From Roseomonas elaeocarpi (lineage in GTDB: Bacteria > Pseudomonadota > Alphaproteobacteria > Acetobacterales > Acetobacteraceae): 64,000 nucleotides of DNA. A model generated the notes under the pieces. That model was not told the DNA's origin. It did no database searches and saw only the letters and a program-made list of their open reading frames with translations. The translations under genes and the position numbers were made by a program. Location: contig NZ_JBHLUN010000008.1 in the NCBI RefSeq assembly GCF_042433915.1, positions 412,224 to 476,223 on the forward strand. Direction: 5' to 3'. Shown one piece after another: positions 48,452-57,112 of this stretch (position 1 is the first letter of the stretch; the number at the start of each line of letters is the position of its first letter).

Positions 48452-49345
48452 ATGCCGCTCGACTGGGACAAGCTCCGCGTTTTTCACGCCGTCGCCGAGG
48501 CGGGGTCCTTCACCCATGCCGGCGAGTCGCTGAACCTTAGCCAGTCGGCCGTGTCGCGGCAGATCCAGGCGCTGGAGGAAGCGCTGTCGGTGCCCCTGTT
48601 TCACCGCCACGCGCGTGGACTGATCCTGACGGAGCAGGGCGAAACGCTGAACAAGACGGTGCGCGAGGTCTTCGCCAAGCTGGCCATGACCGAAACGCTG
48701 CTGACCGAGAGCCGGGAGCGGGCTGCGGGACGGCTGAAGGTCACCACCGCCACCGGCTTCGGCGCGCTGTGGCTGGCGCCGCGCCTGCAGCGCTTCATCG
48801 ACAAGCACCCCGACGTCACGGTCACGCTGCTGCTGGACGACGTCGAGCTGGACCTGGCGATGCGCGAGGCCGACGTCGCCATCCGCATGCACCCGCCGCG
48901 CCAGCCCGACCTGATCCAGCGCCACGTCGCCACCTTCGGCTGGAAGGTCGTGGCCTCGCCCGAGTACCTGAAGGCGAACGGGCCGCTGAACCGGCCGGAG
49001 GACCTCGATAACCACCGGCTGATCACCTACGGCGACTACCGCCCGCCGGTGGAGGACATCAACTGGCTGACCGAGGCGGGCCGCCGCCCGGGGAGCCCAC
49101 GCCGCGCCGCCATGGAGGTGAACAGCCTGCCCGCGATGCTGCGCGCCGTGCGCTCGGGCATGGGGATCGCGGCGCTGCCGGACTACATGGACGACGACTT
49201 CTCCGACCTGACGCCGGTGCTGCCGGAAATGAAGACGCCGAAGTTCGAGGCCTTCTTCGTGTATCCGGAGGAGATGCGCCATTCCAAGCGCGTGGCGGTG
49301 TTCCGCGACTTCCTGGTGGCGGAACTGAGCAAGGTTCCGCACTGA
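48452..49345 (+). CDS. LysR family transcriptional regulator
   Basis: 297 residues. Winged HTH at about 4-63 (LRVFHAVAEAGSFTHAGESL, SQSAVSRQIQALEE, PLFHRHARGLILTEQGE), linker helix, then a periplasmic-binding-protein-like effector domain (RLKVTTATGFGALWLAPRL through residue ~295). The effector cannot be predicted. It lies just downstream of trxB on the same strand, so it may be cotranscribed, and a role in redox control is possible but not shown. A terminator follows at 49352-49376. Confidence 0.93.
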   Translation: MPLDWDKLRVFHAVAEAGSFTHAGESLNLSQSAVSRQIQALEEALSVPLFHRHARGLILTEQGETLNKTVREVFAKLAMTETLLTESRERAAGRLKVTTATGFGALWLAPRLQRFIDKHPDVTVTLLLDDVELDLAMREADVAIRMHPPRQPDLIQRHVATFGWKVVASPEYLKANGPLNRPEDLDNHRLITYGDYRPPVEDINWLTEAGRRPGSPRRAAMEVNSLPAMLRAVRSGMGIAALPDYMDDDFSDLTPVLPEMKTPKFEAFFVYPEEMRHSKRVAVFRDFLVAELSKVPH

Positions 49346-49351
49346 CGCGGC

Positions 49352-49376
49352 GGAGGGGACACGGTCCGTCCCCTCC
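49352..49376. terminator. Stem-loop terminator between convergent genes
   Basis: GGAGGGGAC pairs with GTCCCCTCC around loop ACGGTCC, 6 bp after the LysR stop and 21 bp before the stop of the Ivy-like gene. Weak T-tract. Confidence 0.65.
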
Positions 49377-49397
49377 CCGTCCTTGCCGGGCCGCCGG

Positions 49398-49886
49398 TCA
49401 GCGGCCCGAAGCCAGCCTTTCCCCGATCGTCGGGTCGATCGCCGACACCGCGGCGGCGAGCGGCGCGGGCCAGGGCGAGCCGCGCGGCGGCACCTGCCGG
49501 TCGAGTTCCCCGTCCCGGATCAGCACCATCCAGAACAGCGCGTCGGCGGGTTCGTAGCCGATCAGCAACCCGTTCTCGCGGCAGTTCCCGCCATTGCAGC
49601 CCCAGGCCCAGGCGTAGCCGTCCTTCACCTGCACGCCCTCACCCGGGGCGCGCAGATGGTCGAAGATGACCTGCTGGCGGCCACGGGCGACGTTTCGCAG
49701 CATGGGCGCCACGTCCTGCTGGGCGCCGAGTTCCTGCATCGTCTTGCCGCGGAGGGATTCGGCGGTGGGCACGTCCTGCGACCGGGCCACCGACGAGGCC
49801 AGCAGCACGAGGAGGAGCCCCAAAAGCAACGGGGCGAGTGGTTGCCCACCCGCCCCGCGGCAGAACGATCCGAAGGAACGGATCAC
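49398..49886 (-). CDS. Secreted protein, possibly Ivy-type lysozyme inhibitor-like
   Basis: 162 residues with a signal peptide (Arg3, Arg10, Leu-rich core 18-31, cut near ARSQ at 34-37). The mature part has VKDGYAWAWGCNGGNCRENG followed by LLIGYEPADALFWMVLIRDG; a Cys-x4-Cys loop with an Asn-rich centre followed by two beta strands resembles Ivy proteins (CKPHDC, then a WGLL strand). This is pattern resemblance only. GTG 49886 overlaps the rplQ stop by 4 nt, so translation is probably coupled to the ribosomal operon, an unusual place for a secreted protein. Confidence 0.65.
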   Translation of the reverse strand: MIRSFGSFCRGAGGQPLAPLLLGLLLVLLASSVARSQDVPTAESLRGKTMQELGAQQDVAPMLRNVARGRQQVIFDHLRAPGEGVQVKDGYAWAWGCNGGNCRENGLLIGYEPADALFWMVLIRDGELDRQVPPRGSPWPAPLAAAVSAIDPTIGERLASGR

Positions 49887-50308
49887 GCCGCCTGCTGCTC
49901 GTCCTCGGACACCTCGGCCTTCGGGCCGCTGTCGAGGCCCTTGGCCGCGACGTCGCGGTCCACCAGCTCGATCACCGCCATGTCGGCGGCGTCACCGAAG
50001 CGGACACCGGCCTTCAGCACGCGGCTGTAGCCGCCCGAACGCGTCGCGTAGCGCTCGGCGATCGTGGTGAACAGCTTGTCCACGACCTTCGGGTCGCGGA
50101 TCTGGGCCAGTGCCTGACGACGGGCATGCAGGCCACCGCGCTTGCCGAGCGTGATGATGCGCTCGACGTAGGGGCGCAGCTCCTTCGCCTTGGGCAGGGT
50201 CGTGGTGATCTGCTCGTGCTTCAGCAGCGAGGTCGCCATGTTCCGGAACATCGAGATCCGGTGGGCGGAGGTGACGTTGAGCTTACGCCCAGCCATCCCG
50301 TGACGCAT
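49883..50308 (-). CDS. rplQ: 50S ribosomal protein L17
   Basis: 141 residues. It begins MRHGMAGRKLNVTSAHR, the L17 signature, with HEQITTTLPKAKELRPYVE and a long Ala/Glu-rich tail beyond ~115. It is the last ribosomal gene of the alpha operon, 27 bp after rpoA. The tail is typical of alphaproteobacteria. Its stop overlaps the start of the following secreted-protein gene. Confidence 0.98.
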   Translation of the reverse strand: MRHGMAGRKLNVTSAHRISMFRNMATSLLKHEQITTTLPKAKELRPYVERIITLGKRGGLHARRQALAQIRDPKVVDKLFTTIAERYATRSGGYSRVLKAGVRFGDAADMAVIELVDRDVAAKGLDSGPKAEVSEDEQQAA

Positions 50309-50335
50309 TGTAGTCTCCTAGGCCCCGGGGGCTTC

Positions 50336-51352
50336 TCAGAAGGGTTCTTCGACCCGGCGGGCCAGGTCTTCGACATTCTCGGGCGGCCAGCCAGACACCG
50401 ACATCCCAAGTCCGAGACCCATGGAGGCCAGGACCTCCTTGATCTCGTTCAGCGACTTGCGCCCGAAGTTCGGGGTCCGGAGCATTTCCTGCTCGGACTT
50501 CTGCACCAGGTCGCCGATGTAGACGATGTTGTCGTTCTTCAGGCAGTTCGCCGAACGGACCGACAGCTCCAGCTCATCGACCTTGCGCAGCAGGTTGCGG
50601 TTGAAGGGCAGGTCGTCCTGCACCTCCTGCACCTTGGCCTCGCGCGGCTCGTCGAAGTTGATGAAGAGCTGCAGCTGGTCCTGCAGGATGCGGGCGGCGA
50701 GCGCCACCGCGTCATCCGGCGCGACCGTGCCGTCGGTCTCCACCGTGAGCACGAGCTTGTCGTAGTCCGTGCGCTGACCGACGCGGGTCGGCTGCACCTG
50801 GAAGGCGACGCGGCGGACGGGCGAGTAGATCGCGTCCACCGGGATCACGCCGATCTCCTGGTCCTCGGTACGGTTCTCCGACGCGGGCACGTAGCCCTTG
50901 CCGGTGGCGACCGTGAACTCCATCGACAGGCGGGCGCCGTCGTCGAGGGTGCAGATGACCAGTTCCGGGTTGGCGATCTCGATGTCGCCGGAGACCTGGA
51001 TCTGACCCGCCGTCACCTCGCCGGGGCCGGTGGCCTCGAGCGACAGGCGCTTGGTGCCCTCACCCGGCATGCGGATCGCGAGGCGCTTGATGTTCAGGAT
51101 GATGTCGGTGACGTCTTCCTGCACACCCTGCAGCGCGCTGAACTCGTGCAGCGCGCCCTCGATCTTCACGGCCGTGACGGCCGCGCCCTGCAGCGAGGAC
51201 AGCAGGATGCGACGCAGCGCGTTGCCGAGGGTCTGGCCGAAGCCGCGCTCCAGCGGCTCCGCCACCACGGTGGCGACGCGCGACGGGTCGGCGCCCGGAT
51301 CGATGTCCAGGCGCTCAGGCTTAATCAGGGAACGCCAATTGCGATCCAGCAC
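50336..51352 (-). CDS. rpoA: DNA-directed RNA polymerase alpha subunit
   Basis: 338 residues. N-terminal dimerisation and assembly domain (EPLERGFGQTLGNALRRILL, the alpha motif, near 35-54), linker near 235-250, and C-terminal domain with two helix-hairpin-helix-like segments (LSVRSANCLKNDNI, GRKSLNEIKEVLASMGLGLG) that contacts UP elements and activators. GTG 51352 is chosen because GAGGAG lies at ideal distance and it begins VLDRNWRSL. Confidence 0.98.
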   Translation of the reverse strand: MLDRNWRSLIKPERLDIDPGADPSRVATVVAEPLERGFGQTLGNALRRILLSSLQGAAVTAVKIEGALHEFSALQGVQEDVTDIILNIKRLAIRMPGEGTKRLSLEATGPGEVTAGQIQVSGDIEIANPELVICTLDDGARLSMEFTVATGKGYVPASENRTEDQEIGVIPVDAIYSPVRRVAFQVQPTRVGQRTDYDKLVLTVETDGTVAPDDAVALAARILQDQLQLFINFDEPREAKVQEVQDDLPFNRNLLRKVDELELSVRSANCLKNDNIVYIGDLVQKSEQEMLRTPNFGRKSLNEIKEVLASMGLGLGMSVSGWPPENVEDLARRVEEPF

Positions 51353-51378
51353 GGGGCTTTCTCCTCGGACGTTCCTGA

Positions 51379-51777
51379 TCAGACGCGACGACGCTTGCGC
51401 GGGCGGCAACCGTTGTGCGGGATCGGGGTCACGTCCTTGATGGCGGTCACGTAGAAGCCGACGGCCTGCAGGGCGCGCAGCGCGCTCTCACGACCCGAAC
51501 CGGGACCGGAGACCATGATCTCCAGCGTCTCCATGCCGTGCTCGCGCGCCTTCTTGCCGGCGTCCTCGGCCGCGACCTGCGCGGCGTAGGGGGTGGACTT
51601 CCGGCTGCCCTTGAAGCCCTGCGACCCCGAGGACGACCAGGCAATGGCGTTGCCCTGGCTGTCGGTGATCGTGACGATGGTGTTGTTGAAGGTCGACAGA
51701 ACATGCGCCACGCCGGTGGCGATGTTCTTGCGCTCCTTCTTGCGCGGACGGGAACCGGCGCTCGGCTGACGGGCCAT
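51379..51777 (-). CDS. rpsK: 30S ribosomal protein S11
   Basis: 132 residues, ending in the conserved basic PHNGCRPRKRRRV. Core patterns are GVAHVLSTFNNTIVTITD and GSRKSTPYAAQVAAEDAG. ATG 51777 follows the rpsM stop by one base. S11 sits on the platform of the small subunit. Confidence 0.98.
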   Translation of the reverse strand: MARQPSAGSRPRKKERKNIATGVAHVLSTFNNTIVTITDSQGNAIAWSSSGSQGFKGSRKSTPYAAQVAAEDAGKKAREHGMETLEIMVSGPGSGRESALRALQAVGFYVTAIKDVTPIPHNGCRPRKRRRV

Positions 51778-51778
51778 C

Positions 51779-52156
51779 TTACTTGGTAACCTTCTTCTTG
51801 CCGGCGATCGCCACGGCCTTGCCCTTGCGGGTGCGGGCGTTGGTGTGGGTGCGCTGACCGCGGACCGGCAGGCCACGGCGATGACGCAGGCCGCGGTAGC
51901 AGGCCATGTCCATCAGCCGCTTGATGTTCATCGCCACTTCGCGGCGGAGGTCACCCTCCACGCGGTAGTCGCGGTCCAGCATCTCGCGGATGCGGAGGAT
52001 CTCCTCATCCGAGAGCTGGTTCACGCGACGGTCGTCGGCGATGTTCAGCTTCTCGCAGATCTCGGCCGCGTTCTTCGGGCCGATGCCGTAGATGTAGCGC
52101 AGCGAGATCTGCACGCGCTTGTTGTCGGGGATGTTCACGCCGGCGATACGCGCCAC
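51779..52156 (-). CDS. rpsM: 30S ribosomal protein S13
   Basis: 125 residues beginning ARIAGVNIP with GTG 52156 (AGGAG upstream). Helix-two-turn-helix ISLRYIYGIGPKNAAEIC and the C-terminal RGQRTHTNARTRKGK that reaches tRNA. It is preceded by a 172-bp gap containing a hairpin, so it may have its own promoter. Confidence 0.98.
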   Translation of the reverse strand: MARIAGVNIPDNKRVQISLRYIYGIGPKNAAEICEKLNIADDRRVNQLSDEEILRIREMLDRDYRVEGDLRREVAMNIKRLMDMACYRGLRHRRGLPVRGQRTHTNARTRKGKAVAIAGKKKVTK

Positions 52157-52297
52157 GTTCGCTCTCCTGGAGCATACGCTCCTGTAGGGCCGGCAACGGC
52201 GGGCAGCCAAGGCCGGCGAGGTGATCACCGCCCGACTCCAGAAGAAGCAGGCAGTTTGCATAGGGGATCGCGGCGGGCAGGACCCACCGCGAGAGAG

Positions 52298-52322
52298 GGG
52301 GCGAGATAGACCACCTCGCCCC
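52298..52322 (-). terminator. Hairpin between adk and rpsM
   Basis: GGGGCGAG and CTCGCCCC pair around a 9-nt loop directly after the adk stop. On the minus strand it is followed by a CT-rich tract rather than T-run, so it may be a partial terminator or processing site inside the operon. Confidence 0.55.
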
Positions 52323-52328
52323 ATCAGG

Positions 52329-52979
52329 TCAAGGCTGGTTCAGCACCGCCTCGAGCGCTGCGGTCACGTCGTCGATGTCGGCCATGCCGTCGACGCTGCG
52401 CAGCTTTCCTTGCGCCTGGTAGTAGGGCAGCAGGGGTTCCGTCTGGGCACGATAGGCCGCGAGCCGCGCGGCCACGGTCTCGGCCTTGTCGTCGGCGCGG
52501 CGGATGAACTCCGTCGAGCCACACACGTCGCACACGCCGGCCACGGCGGTCGGCTTGAAGCTGTCGTGGTAGCCGGTGCCGCACTTGGCGCAGGTGAAGC
52601 GGCCGGCGATGCGCTCGACCAGCGCCTCGCTGTCCACCTTGAGCTCGATCACGTGCTCGAGCTCCATCCCCTTCTCGCGCAGCATGACGTCCAGCGCCTC
52701 GGCCTGCGGCACGGTGCGCGGGAAGCCGTCCAAGATAAAGCCCTTGGCGCAGTCGGGCTGCGCCACGCGCAGCGCCAGCATGGCGGTGATGATCGCGTCG
52801 GGCATCAGCCCGCCGCTTTCCATGATCGCCTTGGCCTCGCGCCCGATCTCGGAGCCCGACTTCACCTCGGCGCGCAGCATGTCCCCGGTGGAGATCTGCG
52901 CCACGCCGTAGCGTTCCTCGAGCCGCTTGGCCTGGGTACCCTTCCCCGCGCCCGGCGGTCCCAGCAGGATCAGGTTCAA
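52329..52979 (-). CDS. adk: Adenylate kinase
   Basis: Interconverts AMP+ATP and 2 ADP; 216 residues. P-loop GPPGAGKGTQ at 7-16, AMP-binding FPRTVPQAEAL, and a LID domain of the zinc-binding type with CAKCGTGYHD and CDVCG cysteine pairs. The TTG start at 52979 overlaps the secY stop by 4 nt. The location between secY and rpsM is the usual spc/alpha junction. Confidence 0.97.
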   Translation of the reverse strand: MNLILLGPPGAGKGTQAKRLEERYGVAQISTGDMLRAEVKSGSEIGREAKAIMESGGLMPDAIITAMLALRVAQPDCAKGFILDGFPRTVPQAEALDVMLREKGMELEHVIELKVDSEALVERIAGRFTCAKCGTGYHDSFKPTAVAGVCDVCGSTEFIRRADDKAETVAARLAAYRAQTEPLLPYYQAQGKLRSVDGMADIDDVTAALEAVLNQP

Positions 52980-54370
52980 CGACGCCTCCCCACGGTCGGA
53001 CGGTTGCTGGGCAGCGAGCGACCCGCGCCCGGAGCGCCCAGGCGGGCCTTGCGGATCAGGCCCTCGTACTGGTGCGCGAAGAGGTGCGACTGCACCTGTG
53101 CCACCGTGTCCATGGTCACCGACACGATGATCAGCAGCGAGGTGCCGCCGAAGTAGAAGGGCACGCCGTACTGCGCGATCAGGAACTCGGGGATGAGGCA
53201 GACCACGGCCATGTAGAGGGCGCCCACCAGGGTCAGGCGCGTCAGCACGCGGTCGAAATAGTCGGCCGTCGCCTGGCCCGGACGGATGCCAGGCACGAAG
53301 CCGCCGTTCTTCTTCAGGTTGTCCGCCGTCTCGGTGGGGTTGAACACCACCGCCGTGTAGAAGAAGGCGAAGAAGATGATCAGCGCGACGTAGGCCACCA
53401 TGTAGAGCGGCTGGCCATGCGCCAGCAGCCCCGCCGCGCGGCTGAGCCAGGTATCGGTGCCGTTGGCGTTGCTGAAGCCTGCGAAGGTGGCCGGCAGCAG
53501 CAGCAGCGAGGAGGCGAAGATCGGCGGGATCACGCCGGCGGTGTTGAGCTTCAGCGGCAGGTGGGTGCTGTCGCCGCCGAACATGCGGTTGCCGACCTGG
53601 CGCTTGGGGTACTGCACCGGGATGCGGCGCTGGGCACGCTCCATGAACACCACGAAGGCGATCACGGCCAGGGCAACCAGCAAGAAGAAGATGATGAAGG
53701 GCGTGCTCAGCGCGCCAGTGCGGCCGAGCTCCAGCGTCGACACGAAGGCATGCGGCAGGTTGGCCACGATGCCCGCGAAGATGATCAGGCTGGTGCCGTT
53801 GCCGATGCCGCGCGCGGTGATCTGCTCACCGATCCACATCAGGAACATGGTGCCGCCCACCAGCGTGATGACGCAGGAGAAGCGGAAGAACAGCCCGGCC
53901 GTGTAGACCGCCGATCCGCCGGCCGCGCCGCGCATGCTCTCGAGCCCGACGGCGATGCCGTAGGCCTGAACCAGCGCGATCAGCACGGTGAGGTAGCGGG
54001 TGTACTGGTTGAGCTTCTTGCGGCCGGTCTCACCCTCCTTCTTGAGGGCATCCCAGGAGGGGATGGCGGCGGTCATCAGCTGAACGATGATCGAGGCCGA
54101 GATGTAGGGCATGATGTTCAGCGCGAACACCGTCATGCGCCCCAGCGCACCGCCGGTGAACATGTCGAACATGCCCAGGACGCCGCCGCCGTGCTGGCGC
54201 AGCACGTCGGCCATCACCGCCGTGTCCACGCCCGGGACCGGGATGTAGGTGCCGAGGCGGTAGATGATCAGCGCCCCTAGGGTGAACCAAAGCCGCTTCT
54301 TCAGCTCGGTGGCGCGTGACAGCACCCCGAGGTTGAGATTGGCCGCGAGCTGCTCGGCGGCGGACGCCAT
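52976..54370 (-). CDS. secY: Preprotein translocase subunit SecY
   Basis: The channel-forming subunit of the Sec translocon, 464 residues with ten predicted membrane helices. Conserved features are RLGTYIPVPGVD near 38-49 (helix 1/loop), the plug region GMFDMFTGGALGRMTVFALN and the cytosolic loop PVQYPKRQVGNRMFGG. ATG 54370 is chosen because AGGAGGG lies just upstream (the frame extends five codons to 54385). A 95-bp gap separates it from rplO. Confidence 0.97.
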   Translation of the reverse strand: MASAAEQLAANLNLGVLSRATELKKRLWFTLGALIIYRLGTYIPVPGVDTAVMADVLRQHGGGVLGMFDMFTGGALGRMTVFALNIMPYISASIIVQLMTAAIPSWDALKKEGETGRKKLNQYTRYLTVLIALVQAYGIAVGLESMRGAAGGSAVYTAGLFFRFSCVITLVGGTMFLMWIGEQITARGIGNGTSLIIFAGIVANLPHAFVSTLELGRTGALSTPFIIFFLLVALAVIAFVVFMERAQRRIPVQYPKRQVGNRMFGGDSTHLPLKLNTAGVIPPIFASSLLLLPATFAGFSNANGTDTWLSRAAGLLAHGQPLYMVAYVALIIFFAFFYTAVVFNPTETADNLKKNGGFVPGIRPGQATADYFDRVLTRLTLVGALYMAVVCLIPEFLIAQYGVPFYFGGTSLLIIVSVTMDTVAQVQSHLFAHQYEGLIRKARLGAPGAGRSLPSNRPTVGRRR

Positions 54371-54465
54371 GCCTACCCTCCTCATGACTGCGGCGCCCGG
54401 GGGAGTTCCCCGCGCGCCGCAGCGAAGACCTTAAGCGGTCAGGTAATGCCCCCGGGGGGCTTCAA

Positions 54466-54960
54466 TCAAGCGGCAGCAGGCTCTTCGGCCTTGGCCACCG
54501 TCACGGTGACCTTGCCGCCCGCCGCCTCGACCGCGGCGATCGCCGCAGGGGAAGCGGTGGACACGGTCAGGTTCACCGCGCGGGTGATCTGGCCCTTGTT
54601 CAGCAGCCGAACGCCGGAGCGCTTGCCGCCGACCCGAACCACGCCCGCCGCCTTCAGCGCCGTCTCGTCCAGGGCCTGGTCGGCCGGCAGGCGGCCTTCC
54701 GTGATGGCCTTGTCGATCGAGCCGAGGTTGAGCGGCGCGTACTCGACGCGGAACAGGTTCACGAAGCCACGCTTCGGCAGGCGCCGGTAGATCGGGAGCT
54801 GACCGCCCTCGAACCCGTTCAGCGACACGCCGGAGCGAGCCTTCTGGCCCTTCACGCCGCGGCCACCGGTCTTGCCCTTGCCGGAACCGATACCGCGACC
54901 GATACGCTTGAACTTCGGGCGGGCGCCCTCGTTGTCGCGCAGCTCGTTGAGCTTCACCAT
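54466..54960 (-). CDS. rplO: 50S ribosomal protein L15
   Basis: 164 residues: Gly/Lys-rich N-terminus (RIGRGIGSGKGKTGGRG) and the C-terminal globular KVTVTVAKAEEP region. Four-bp gap after rpmD. Its Ala/Glu tail extends a few residues beyond the E. coli end. Confidence 0.98.
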   Translation of the reverse strand: MVKLNELRDNEGARPKFKRIGRGIGSGKGKTGGRGVKGQKARSGVSLNGFEGGQLPIYRRLPKRGFVNLFRVEYAPLNLGSIDKAITEGRLPADQALDETALKAAGVVRVGGKRSGVRLLNKGQITRAVNLTVSTASPAAIAAVEAAGGKVTVTVAKAEEPAAA

Positions 54961-54964
54961 GGGA

Positions 54965-55156
54965 TCAATCCTCCACCTTGATGAGGTGGGCGACCTTCCG
55001 GATCATGCCGCGCACCGCAGGAGTATCCTCCAGCTCGCGGCTCCGGTGCATCTTGTTCAGGCCGAGGCCGATCAGCGTTTCGCGCTGACCGGGCTTGCGG
55101 CCGATGGGCGACCCGGTCTGGGTCACCTTCACGGTCTTCTGGGCAGTCTCAGACAC
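54965..55156 (-). CDS. rpmD: 50S ribosomal protein L30
   Basis: 63 residues. GTG 55156 has GGAGG upstream and overlaps the end of rpsE by 8 nt. Typical TVKVTQTGSPIGRKPGQRET and LGLNKMHRSRELEDTPAVRG patterns. Confidence 0.96.
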   Translation of the reverse strand: MSETAQKTVKVTQTGSPIGRKPGQRETLIGLGLNKMHRSRELEDTPAVRGMIRKVAHLIKVED

Positions 55157-55790
55157 CGCCGGCCTCCTGCGCCGCCGGAGCGGCATCTTCCTTGCGCGGC
55201 CCGATCAGGTCGGAAACCTTCTTGCCGCGACGGGCGGCCACGGCGCGCGGGGAAGTCACCTTGCCCAGCGCCGCGAAGGTCGCCTTGATCATGTTGTGCG
55301 GGTTCGTGGTGCCGGTGCACTTGGCGACCACGTCGCCCATGCCCAGGGACTCGAACACCGCGCGCATCGGGCCGCCGGCGATGATGCCGGTACCGGCGGG
55401 AGCCGCGCGAAGGATCACGCGACCGGCGCCGAACTCACCGATCATGTCGTGGTGAAGGGTACGCCCTTCACGCATCGGCACGCGGATCATCGTCTTCTTG
55501 GCGCGCTCGGTGGCCTTGCGGATCGCCTCCGGCACCTCGCGCGCCTTGCCGGCGCCCCAGCCCACGCGGCCCTTCTGGTCACCCACCACCACCAGGGCGG
55601 CGAAGGAGAAGCGACGGCCACCCTTCACCACCTTGGCGACGCGGTTGATGGTCACCAGCTTGTCGCGGAGCTCATCGCCCTCGGCGTTCTGCTGCGGCTG
55701 ATTGCGGTTGTCGTCGCGGCGACGACCGCGGCCACGGCGCTCACCGCCCTCGCCGCCACCCTCGCCACCGGACCTCGGTGCATATGCCAT
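55149..55790 (-). CDS. rpsE: 30S ribosomal protein S5
   Basis: 213 residues; about 45 longer than the E. coli protein because of a Gly/Glu/Arg-rich N-terminal extension (GGEGGERRGRGRRRDDNR). Core: LVTINRVAKVVKGGRRFSF and GRVGWGAGKAREVPEAIRKA, followed by GTGIIAGGPMRAVFE. The extension is common in alphaproteobacteria. Confidence 0.98.
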   Translation of the reverse strand: MAYAPRSGGEGGGEGGERRGRGRRRDDNRNQPQQNAEGDELRDKLVTINRVAKVVKGGRRFSFAALVVVGDQKGRVGWGAGKAREVPEAIRKATERAKKTMIRVPMREGRTLHHDMIGEFGAGRVILRAAPAGTGIIAGGPMRAVFESLGMGDVVAKCTGTTNPHNMIKATFAALGKVTSPRAVAARRGKKVSDLIGPRKEDAAPAAQEAGGV

Positions 55791-55801
55791 GCGTCAGCTC
55801 C

Positions 55802-56155
55802 TCAGAAGGACAGGCCGCCCTCACGGGCGCCGTCCGCCAGGGCCTTGACCCGGCCATGATAGAGGTAGGGACCGCGGTCGAAGACCACCGCCGTCACCCC
55901 GGCCGCCACCGCACGCTCGGCGATCAGCTTGCCGATGGTGGTGGCCGCCTCGAGATCGGCGCCCGTGTTGGCGCGCAGGTCCTTCTCGAGCGTCGAGGCG
56001 TGGGCCAGCGTGCGGCCCGCCTTGTCGTCGATGATCTGCGCGTAGATGTGGCGACCCGAGCGGTAGATCGACAGGCGCGGACGCCCACCGGACTTCTGCC
56101 GCAGCTGGTAGCGGAGGCGCGAACGCCGGCGCGCCTGAAGTGCGAGCTTGTGCAT
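55802..56155 (-). CDS. rplR: 50S ribosomal protein L18
   Basis: 117 residues; basic start (RRRSRLRYQLRQKSGGRPRL) binding 5S rRNA, then SIYRSGRHIYAQIIDD and VVFDRGPYLYHGRVKALADG. Its ATG shares a base with the rplF stop. Confidence 0.98.
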   Translation of the reverse strand: MHKLALQARRRSRLRYQLRQKSGGRPRLSIYRSGRHIYAQIIDDKAGRTLAHASTLEKDLRANTGADLEAATTIGKLIAERAVAAGVTAVVFDRGPYLYHGRVKALADGAREGGLSF

Positions 56156-56688
56156 TACTTCTTCTTACCCTCCTTCCGGAGGATCGTCTCATCGGTGTAG
56201 CGGATGCCCTTGCCCTTGTAGGGCTCGGGACCACGGTAGCCGCGGATCTCCGCCGCCACCTGGCCGACGCGCTGCTTGTCCGCACCCTCGACCTTGATCG
56301 CCGTGGGGCGCTCGGTCGTGATCTTGATCCCTTCCGGGATCGCGTAGCGGATCTCGTGGCTGTAGCCGAGGTTGAGGATCAGCTCCTTCCCCTGCACCGC
56401 CGCGCGGTAGCCGGTGCCGGTGATCTCCATGGACTTCTCGAAGCCCTTGGACACGCCGGTGACCATGCTGTTGATCAGGGCACGGGTGGTGCCCCACATC
56501 GTGCGGGCGCGACGGTCGGAACCGCGCGGCGCCACGGCCACGGAGTTGCCGTCCACGGTCACGTCCACCGCGTCCGTCAGCGGCAGGCGCAGCTCGCCGA
56601 GCTTGCCCTTCGCCACGATCGCGCCTTCGGCCAGCGTGAGGGTCACGCCCGAAGGAACGGAAACGGGATACTTGCCGACTCGAGACAT
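56155..56688 (-). CDS. rplF: 50S ribosomal protein L6
   Basis: 177 residues from ATG 56688 (MSRVGKYPV). Two duplicated domains; the C-terminal signature RGYRGPEPYKGKGIRY is present. Its stop overlaps the rplR start by one base. Confidence 0.98.
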   Translation of the reverse strand: MSRVGKYPVSVPSGVTLTLAEGAIVAKGKLGELRLPLTDAVDVTVDGNSVAVAPRGSDRRARTMWGTTRALINSMVTGVSKGFEKSMEITGTGYRAAVQGKELILNLGYSHEIRYAIPEGIKITTERPTAIKVEGADKQRVGQVAAEIRGYRGPEPYKGKGIRYTDETILRKEGKKK

Positions 56689-56701
56689 CTTGCCGGCCTC
56701 C

Positions 56702-57100
56702 TCAGAACACGCGGCAGAGGACTTCGCCGCCAACATTGGCGACGCGGGCCTCAGTGTCGCTCATCACGCCCCGCGGCGTGGAGAGGATCGAGATGCCGAA
56801 ACCATTGTAGATCTTCGGCAGCTCCTTGATCTTCGCGTAAACGCGACGGCCCGGCTTGGAGACGCGGTTGATCTCCTTGATGACCGGCTCGCCCTCGGAA
56901 TACTTGAGCTCGATGTGGAGCATCTTCACGCCGGGACGGACGTCCTCGGTCGAGTAGGTGCGGATGTAGCCCTCGCGCTTCAGCACCTCGAGCACGTCGG
57001 CGCGCAGGCGCGACGCGGGCGAGGCGATGCGGCTCTGCCGCGCGCGCTGACCGTTGCGGATGCGGGTGAGCATATCACCCAGGGGATCGGACAGGGACAT
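56702..57100 (-). CDS. rpsH: 30S ribosomal protein S8
   Basis: 132 residues. DPLGDMLTRIRNGQRA at the start and the C-terminal GFGISILSTPRGVMSD. In E. coli S8 binds 16S rRNA and represses the spc operon; a matching mRNA site was not searched for here. Confidence 0.98.
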   Translation of the reverse strand: MSLSDPLGDMLTRIRNGQRARQSRIASPASRLRADVLEVLKREGYIRTYSTEDVRPGVKMLHIELKYSEGEPVIKEINRVSKPGRRVYAKIKELPKIYNGFGISILSTPRGVMSDTEARVANVGGEVLCRVF

Positions 57101-57112
57101 CGGTCCTCCGCC

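Noticed and set aside
52157..52328. rpmJ (L36) gene between adk/secY and rpsM
   Set aside because: No short Cys/His-rich basic frame of about 40 codons is present in the gap.
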